From CAYMUG01 sp964393575 (GTDB lineage: Bacteria > Patescibacteriota > Minisyncoccia > Spechtbacterales > 2-12-FULL-38-22): a stretch of 41,282 nucleotides of DNA. The notes beneath the pieces were generated by a model that saw nothing but the letters and a program-made list of their open reading frames with translations, was not told the DNA's origin and searched no databases. The stretch spans positions 1-41,282 of the forward strand of contig CAYMUG010000004.1 of the NCBI GenBank assembly GCA_964393575.1, in the 5' to 3' direction. Positions 37,118-41,282 of this stretch are shown here, one piece after another; the stretch's first letter is position 1; each line of letters opens with the position of its first letter. The translations under genes and the position numbers were made by a program.

Positions 37118-39304
37118 ATGCAGAATTCCCCGGCTGTTACAGAAAAAAACGCCCAAACCATAGTGGAGGATATAAAAAAAGACTTCTCTAAAAAAGAAGG
37201 GCAGCTTATCCAGCGTGCTTACGAGGTAGCAGCTGAAGCTCACAAAAAACAAAAACGGGCATCCGGAGAGCAATATATAGTTCATCCTGTTGATGCCGCA
37301 CGCACTCTTTCTCAGATGAATATGGATGCGCAAACGATTGCTGCCGTTTTACTTCACGATGTTGTGGACGATACACCCGTCACCCTTGAAGAAATAGAAA
37401 GAGAATTCGGTAAAGATGTCGCTTTTCTGGTTGACGGTGTAAGCAAGCTCGGGAAATTAAAATATAGAGGCGCAGAGAGGCATGCTGAAAATTTACGCAA
37501 AATGCTTGTGGCTATGGCCAAAGATGTTCGGGTTATTTTGATAAAATTAGCGGATCGTCTTCATAATATAAAAACTCTGGATTCTCTACCCGAACGCAAA
37601 CAAAAGCGTATAGCGTTAGAAACACTGGAAATATACGCACCAACAGCGGAACGGCTGGGGGTTTCGGAAATAGGAAAACAACTTGAAGACCTTGCCTTTC
37701 CCTACGTATATCCGGAAGCGTACAACTATATCATAAAAGAAACAAATTACCGTATTCAGAACGCTGAAAAATACTTAAAACGCCTTAGCCCCACACTAAA
37801 AAAAGAACTGGCAAAAGAAAATATCCGTCCGCAAAAAATAGAAATGCGGGCAAAACACAATTACAGTTTGTGGCGAAAACTGGAAAAATTTAATTATAAC
37901 TGGTCTCAAATTAATGATCTAATTGCGGTTAGAATTATCGTGGGCAGCGTTGAAGAATGTTACCGAACTATGGGGGTTATACACAACATATGGAAACCCA
38001 TACCGGGACGTATAAAGGACTACATAGCGCTTCCCAAACCTAACGGATACCAAAGTTTACATACGACAGTTTTTTGTCTGGACGGGAGGCGTACAGAATT
38101 TCAGGTGCGTACACCGGATATGCATGAGAACGCAGAATACGGCATTGCAGCACACTGGCGCTATAAAAACAAAGGCGGTCAGCCGAACCACAAACTTGAA
38201 AAAACTTATAATTGGGTAGCGCAACTACAGGAATGGAAAAAAGACGCCTCCCCTACGGACGAGTTTATAGAAAACTTAAAGCTTGATGTGTTTAACAACC
38301 GGATATTTGTATTCACGCCAAACGGAGATGTAATAGATCTGCCACAGGGAGCGACGCCTGTAGATTTTGCATACGCTATACACTCAGATATAGGAAACAA
38401 ATGTGAGACCGCTATACGCAACGGGAAAATAATTTCGCTTAATACAGAATTAAATAATGGTGATGTAGTTAAAATTATAACGGCAAAAAACAAAAGGCCA
38501 TCCCAGACCTGGCTTAACTTCGTTAAAACCCGAAATGCCCGCCACAACATAAACCGGTGTATAAAACAACGCAACAGAAAGGAAAATGAGCAAGTGGGAT
38601 TAAATATGGTTAATGAAGAATTAAAAAGTATAGAGGGCAAAACCTGGGAGAGTTTAGAGGTAAATAAAAAAAAGGGCGTTATAAACGCACTGGGAATTCA
38701 GGACGAGAATCATCTCCTTATTTCCGTAGGGAAAGGAGATATTTCAGTAAACAGAGTGATTAAAAATATTATCGGCGAAAGCGAAAAAAGCCCGCATACA
38801 AAAGAACAAAAAAAGGAAAGAATAAAACAAAAAAACAAAAAATCTTCCGAGGTAAGAATAGCAGGGTTAAGCGGCATAAAATCACAAACAGCTAAATGCT
38901 GCAGTCCATCATATCCCGAATCAATTGTTGCCTATATTGCCACGGAAAAAGGGGCGGTAATACATAAAGCTGAATGTGAAAACATCCTTAAAACAAAACC
39001 GGAAGATAAAATCATATCCGCTTTTTGGACAAATGGAGAAGCCAACAAGCAGGTGGAACTAGAAATTACCACCACCGACAGAGTGGGCATGATACAGGAT
39101 ATAACTCAGGTCATTTCCGGACAAAACATTAATATAGTTTCTCTTAAAGCGGCAGCACCCGCCTTAAAAAAAGAAAAAGCCCCGCGAAAAGACAGGGCAA
39201 CTATTGAAGCAAAAATTGAAATAGAAAATTTACAGCAACTGAAAAATTTAACAACACGAGTTAAAACTATACAGGGCGTTGCGGACGTAAAAAGAAAATC
39301 TTAG
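37118..39304 (+). CDS. rel: Bifunctional (p)ppGpp synthetase/hydrolase Rel
   Basis: Controls the stringent response by making and breaking (p)ppGpp. 728 residues: HD hydrolase domain (HPVDAARTL, LLHDVVDDT at 79-86, LADRLHNIKTL), synthetase domain (NDLIAVRIIVGS, GRIKDYIALPKPNGYQSLHT, EFQVRT), TGS domain (IFVFTPNGDVIDLP), a zinc-finger-type region (AKCCSPSYP) and a C-terminal ACT domain. In the hydrolase motif HDxxED the Glu is Asp84, a conservative change that may affect hydrolase rate. The start is preceded by AT-rich bases without SD. Divergent from the alpha/beta hydrolase gene. Confidence 0.95.
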   Translation: MQNSPAVTEKNAQTIVEDIKKDFSKKEGQLIQRAYEVAAEAHKKQKRASGEQYIVHPVDAARTLSQMNMDAQTIAAVLLHDVVDDTPVTLEEIEREFGKDVAFLVDGVSKLGKLKYRGAERHAENLRKMLVAMAKDVRVILIKLADRLHNIKTLDSLPERKQKRIALETLEIYAPTAERLGVSEIGKQLEDLAFPYVYPEAYNYIIKETNYRIQNAEKYLKRLSPTLKKELAKENIRPQKIEMRAKHNYSLWRKLEKFNYNWSQINDLIAVRIIVGSVEECYRTMGVIHNIWKPIPGRIKDYIALPKPNGYQSLHTTVFCLDGRRTEFQVRTPDMHENAEYGIAAHWRYKNKGGQPNHKLEKTYNWVAQLQEWKKDASPTDEFIENLKLDVFNNRIFVFTPNGDVIDLPQGATPVDFAYAIHSDIGNKCETAIRNGKIISLNTELNNGDVVKIITAKNKRPSQTWLNFVKTRNARHNINRCIKQRNRKENEQVGLNMVNEELKSIEGKTWESLEVNKKKGVINALGIQDENHLLISVGKGDISVNRVIKNIIGESEKSPHTKEQKKERIKQKNKKSSEVRIAGLSGIKSQTAKCCSPSYPESIVAYIATEKGAVIHKAECENILKTKPEDKIISAFWTNGEANKQVELEITTTDRVGMIQDITQVISGQNINIVSLKAAAPALKKEKAPRKDRATIEAKIEIENLQQLKNLTTRVKTIQGVADVKRKS

Positions 39305-40185
39305 CCCAAAAGGCCCTCTATCCATTCACGCAAATCTTCTTTAGAAGAAAAATGAACAGCCAGATTTGCCTTTCTTCCCTGAGTATTTACTCTAACGTCC
39401 GCGAGGTTATGTTTTTCTTTAAATTTCTCCACGATCTCTTTGAGTTCGGGGTCTACTTTTGCCTGTCCGGATCCGGCAAAACGCGCTTTGGTCTTTTCCT
39501 GCATCTTCGCACCGAGTTCATGTGCTCTCTTTTCTGCCTGCCTTACATTAAGCTGCCGGTTTTTTATTTCATTAAAAAGCTGTAAGCGCGCTTTTTCCGA
39601 CTGTAAACTCAAAAGGGGTCGTGTATGGCCTTCAGAAATTTCTTCGTTAACAAGCGCTTGCTTTATATTTTCGGGAAGCGCCAGTACGCGCAATACGTTT
39701 GCAATATAAGATCGTGACTTGCCTACTTTTTGTGCGATTTGATTATTTTTTAAATTAAATTCGTTCTTTAGTCGGTCAAAGGCATAAGCTTCCTCAACGG
39801 CGTTTAAATCATCTCTTTGTATATTTTCTATTAAAGAAACTTCAAGTTTTTCTTTGTTCGTTGAACGTTGTATAACAGCCGGAATGCGGGGCAGGCGTGC
39901 TAATTCCGCGGCACGCAATCTTCTCTCTCCGGCAACAAGTTCATATTCTACGTCTCTACCTCCTGGTACATTCTTTTCTACTTTGGTAACTAAAAGCGGT
40001 TGTAAAACACCATAAGTTTTTATGGAATCAGCTAAATCCTTGAGATCCCGTTCCTTAAATTCCTTCCTGGGCTGATAAGGATTAGGTTTTATCTTTTCAG
40101 TTTCTATAAGGAAGATACTTTCCTTTTTAGTACCTTTCTGTTCCTGATTGCTTTTGTCGGGTATTAGAGAATCAAGGCCTTTCAT
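39301..40185 (-). CDS. parB: Chromosome partition protein ParB
   Basis: Binds parS sites and, with ParA, segregates the chromosome origin. 294 residues: an N-terminal ParB/Srx nuclease-like domain (PNPYQPRKEF, TYGVLQPLLV, GERRLRAAELA), the HTH part (NQIAQKVGKSRSYIANVLRVLALP) and a C-terminal region that should dimerise. It overlaps the 3' end of rel by four bases on the other strand. parA lies upstream at 47 bases, so parA-parB is one unit. No parS-like palindrome of the TGTTTCACGTGAAACA type was seen here. Confidence 0.95.
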   Translation of the reverse strand: MKGLDSLIPDKSNQEQKGTKKESIFLIETEKIKPNPYQPRKEFKERDLKDLADSIKTYGVLQPLLVTKVEKNVPGGRDVEYELVAGERRLRAAELARLPRIPAVIQRSTNKEKLEVSLIENIQRDDLNAVEEAYAFDRLKNEFNLKNNQIAQKVGKSRSYIANVLRVLALPENIKQALVNEEISEGHTRPLLSLQSEKARLQLFNEIKNRQLNVRQAEKRAHELGAKMQEKTKARFAGSGQAKVDPELKEIVEKFKEKHNLADVRVNTQGRKANLAVHFSSKEDLREWIEGLLG

Positions 40186-40232
40186 AACGTAATTTTAAAA
40201 TTAAAATTTTAAATTTTAAATTGAGACAAGCA

Positions 40233-41000
40233 TTAGCTTGTTCGGTTTATTACTTCTTTGGCTAAATATCTGTACGCATTAGCTCCTTGTGAGGAGGGGT
40301 CAAATTGATATATAGTTTTTCCGTATCCGGGCGCTTCTGCCAGGGAAATATTTCTGGGAATAATAGCTTCAAACACATGACCGGGAAAGTTTCTTCTTAT
40401 ATCTTTGAGTACGGTTCTGGAAAGACGATTGCGCCTATCGTACATTGTACATACCGCCCCGAGTATCTCAATATTCCTATCTAAATTTTCTTTAACCAAC
40501 CTAACGGTTTCAAAAAGATTACTCAGTCCTTCCAGAGCATAATATTCCGCTTGTACAGGTATAATAACATAATTTGCAGCAACTATGCCATTTAGTGTTA
40601 AAAGCCCTAAACTGGGAGGACAATCCACTAATATATAATCATAGTTATGGGTTCTCGCAATTTTGGACAAAGCGTAGTCAAGTTTAAATTCCCGATCGTT
40701 ATCCTTTACGAGCTCAACGGCAGCTCCGGCTAAATCCGAAGAAGAAGACAGTACATCCAGAGAAAAAATACCCGTAGATTTGACCGCATCGGCCGGGCTT
40801 ACTTCGTTACTTAACACATGATAAATATTGGCAGCCGGTTCAGAGCCCTGCAATAGAGTGCCTGAGGCATTGGCCTGAGGATCAATATCCACCAAAAGCA
40901 CTTTTTTGCCGTATGCAGCTAAATAATTAGAAAGGTTGATAGCTGTAGAAGTTTTACCTACTCCTCCTTTTTGATTTGCTATGGTGATTATATGGGGCAT
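40233..41000 (-). CDS. parA: Chromosome partition ATPase ParA (Soj)
   Basis: Deviant Walker ATPase that works with ParB in chromosome segregation. From the ATG at 41000 it has 255 residues: ITIANQKGGVGKTS with the Walker A motif at 11-17 and the signature lysine, VLLVDIDPQANAS, YILVDCPPSLGLLTLN and VIIPVQAEYYALEGL. The frame is open to 41024, but the extension is a hydrophobic-aromatic stretch without homology. The region before the start is AT-rich and has a -10-like TATTTT. Confidence 0.95.
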   Translation of the reverse strand: MPHIITIANQKGGVGKTSTAINLSNYLAAYGKKVLLVDIDPQANASGTLLQGSEPAANIYHVLSNEVSPADAVKSTGIFSLDVLSSSSDLAGAAVELVKDNDREFKLDYALSKIARTHNYDYILVDCPPSLGLLTLNGIVAANYVIIPVQAEYYALEGLSNLFETVRLVKENLDRNIEILGAVCTMYDRRNRLSRTVLKDIRRNFPGHVFEAIIPRNISLAEAPGYGKTIYQFDPSSQGANAYRYLAKEVINRTS

Positions 41001-41069
41001 ATATAAATAAAATACAAATTTCAAACCCTGAGCTTCTTACATTCTATCATTCTATCAGCGAAAATGTGC

Positions 41070-41097
41070 ATTGACAAATTAGTGCATCATTATAGAA
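41070..41097 (+). promoter_or_regulatory. Promoter of tRNA-Leu
   Basis: A consensus TTGACA (41072-41077) is followed after 16 bp by TAGAAT, with a further TATAAT just downstream. It leads into the tRNA. Confidence 0.6.
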
Positions 41098-41119
41098 TAT
41101 AATGAGCATATACCAGATC

Positions 41120-41202
41120 GGGCGAGTGGTGGAATTTGGCAGACACGCACGGCTCAAAACCGTGTGCCGCAAGGCATGAGGGTTCGAATCCCTCCTCGCC
41201 CA
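41120..41202 (+). tRNA. tRNA-Leu (anticodon CAA)
   Basis: Acceptor GGGCGAG pairs with CTCGCCC. The anticodon arm CACGG-CTCAAAA-CCGTG gives anticodon CAA (codon UUG). A long variable arm TGCC-GCAA-GGCA marks a class II tRNA, and the T arm has the loop TTCGAAT. The 3' bases after the discriminator A are CCCC rather than CCA, so CCA is added by enzyme. Confidence 0.97.
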
Positions 41203-41229
41203 CCCCGGTAGAAATTTTTTATATGGATT

Positions 41230-41274
41230 CGCCGTATCATTCTTGCCGTGTCGTATGACTGCGGCGATACGGCG
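41230..41274. repeat. Inverted repeat at the window edge
   Basis: CGCCGTATC (41230-41238) and GATACGGCG (41266-41274) are exact inverted copies, with an inner GCCG/CGGC. It lies downstream of the tRNA and might be a terminator or the end of a REP-like element; the edge prevents a decision. Confidence 0.45.
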
Positions 41275-41282
41275 CCCCGTCG

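Noticed and set aside
39301..41120. Replication origin next to parA/parB
   Set aside because: No parS-type palindrome, DnaA-box cluster, dnaA or rnpA/rpmH is visible here.

Overview
The window looks like a piece of a Candidate Phyla Radiation (Patescibacteria, probably Parcubacteria-like) genome assembled from a metagenome. The signs are an archaeal-type UMP kinase, a shortened Mfd, a ComEC split into two genes, a DUF5654 membrane protein, a Lactobacillus-type class II ribonucleotide reductase, core genes with almost no Shine-Dalgarno sequences, and intergenic spacers full of imperfect palindromes. The standard bacterial code fits (TGA is used as a stop). The phylum is an inference from gene content. 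Three 100-N scaffold gaps are present. Two of them are flanked by identical 55-nt sequences and are almost certainly assembly overlaps; the third hides real sequence between mfd and dprA.

Layout. 1-7.1 kb (minus): UMP kinase (cut by the window edge), a 6S-like RNA with its own promoter, mutM, a strongly structured intergenic element, ndk, the two halves of ComEC, LapA-like and small orphan proteins. 7.1-12.8 kb is an accessory stretch: an L,D-transpeptidase, small orphan genes with strong SD sequences and intrinsic terminators, two paralogous Cys-containing proteins, a nucleotidyltransferase-like protein, a deoxyribosyltransferase-like protein, a Gmad2-type lipoprotein-like protein and an S24/S26-like protein. 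12.9-22.3 kb (minus) is housekeeping: nrdJ, ftsZ, ftsA, ybeY, yqeY, rpsU, a HIT protein, hisS and lepB. 22.4-24.4 kb (plus): an LCP protein, pth and a clear Pup (prokaryotic ubiquitin-like protein). 24.5-25.9 kb (minus): two membrane-anchored paralogs with identical 5' ends. 26-31.2 kb (plus): mfd, dprA and topA. 31.3-37 kb (minus): DUF5654, rfbD, rfbC, a PD-(D/E)XK nuclease with four Cys, a cation/proton antiporter, an aldo/keto reductase and an alpha/beta hydrolase. 37.1-41.3 kb: rel (plus), parB and parA (minus), and tRNA-Leu(CAA).

The genes cover division (FtsA/FtsZ, ParA/ParB), DNA repair and uptake (MutM, Mfd, DprA, ComEC, TopA), nucleotide supply (UMP kinase, NDK, NrdJ), translation (HisRS, bS21, YbeY, Pth), the envelope (signal peptidase, LCP, L,D-transpeptidase, rhamnose synthesis) and stress control (Rel, 6S-like RNA). 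The most striking item is the Pup gene at 24181-24387. It has its own promoter, SD and terminator, its last 26 residues are nearly those of actinobacterial Pup, and none of its partner genes (Dop, PafA, Mpa/ARC, proteasome) is in the window. A second pattern is that strong SD sequences occur almost only on the small genes of unknown role and on pup, usually with a recognisable promoter and a hairpin terminator, while core genes lack SD sequences.
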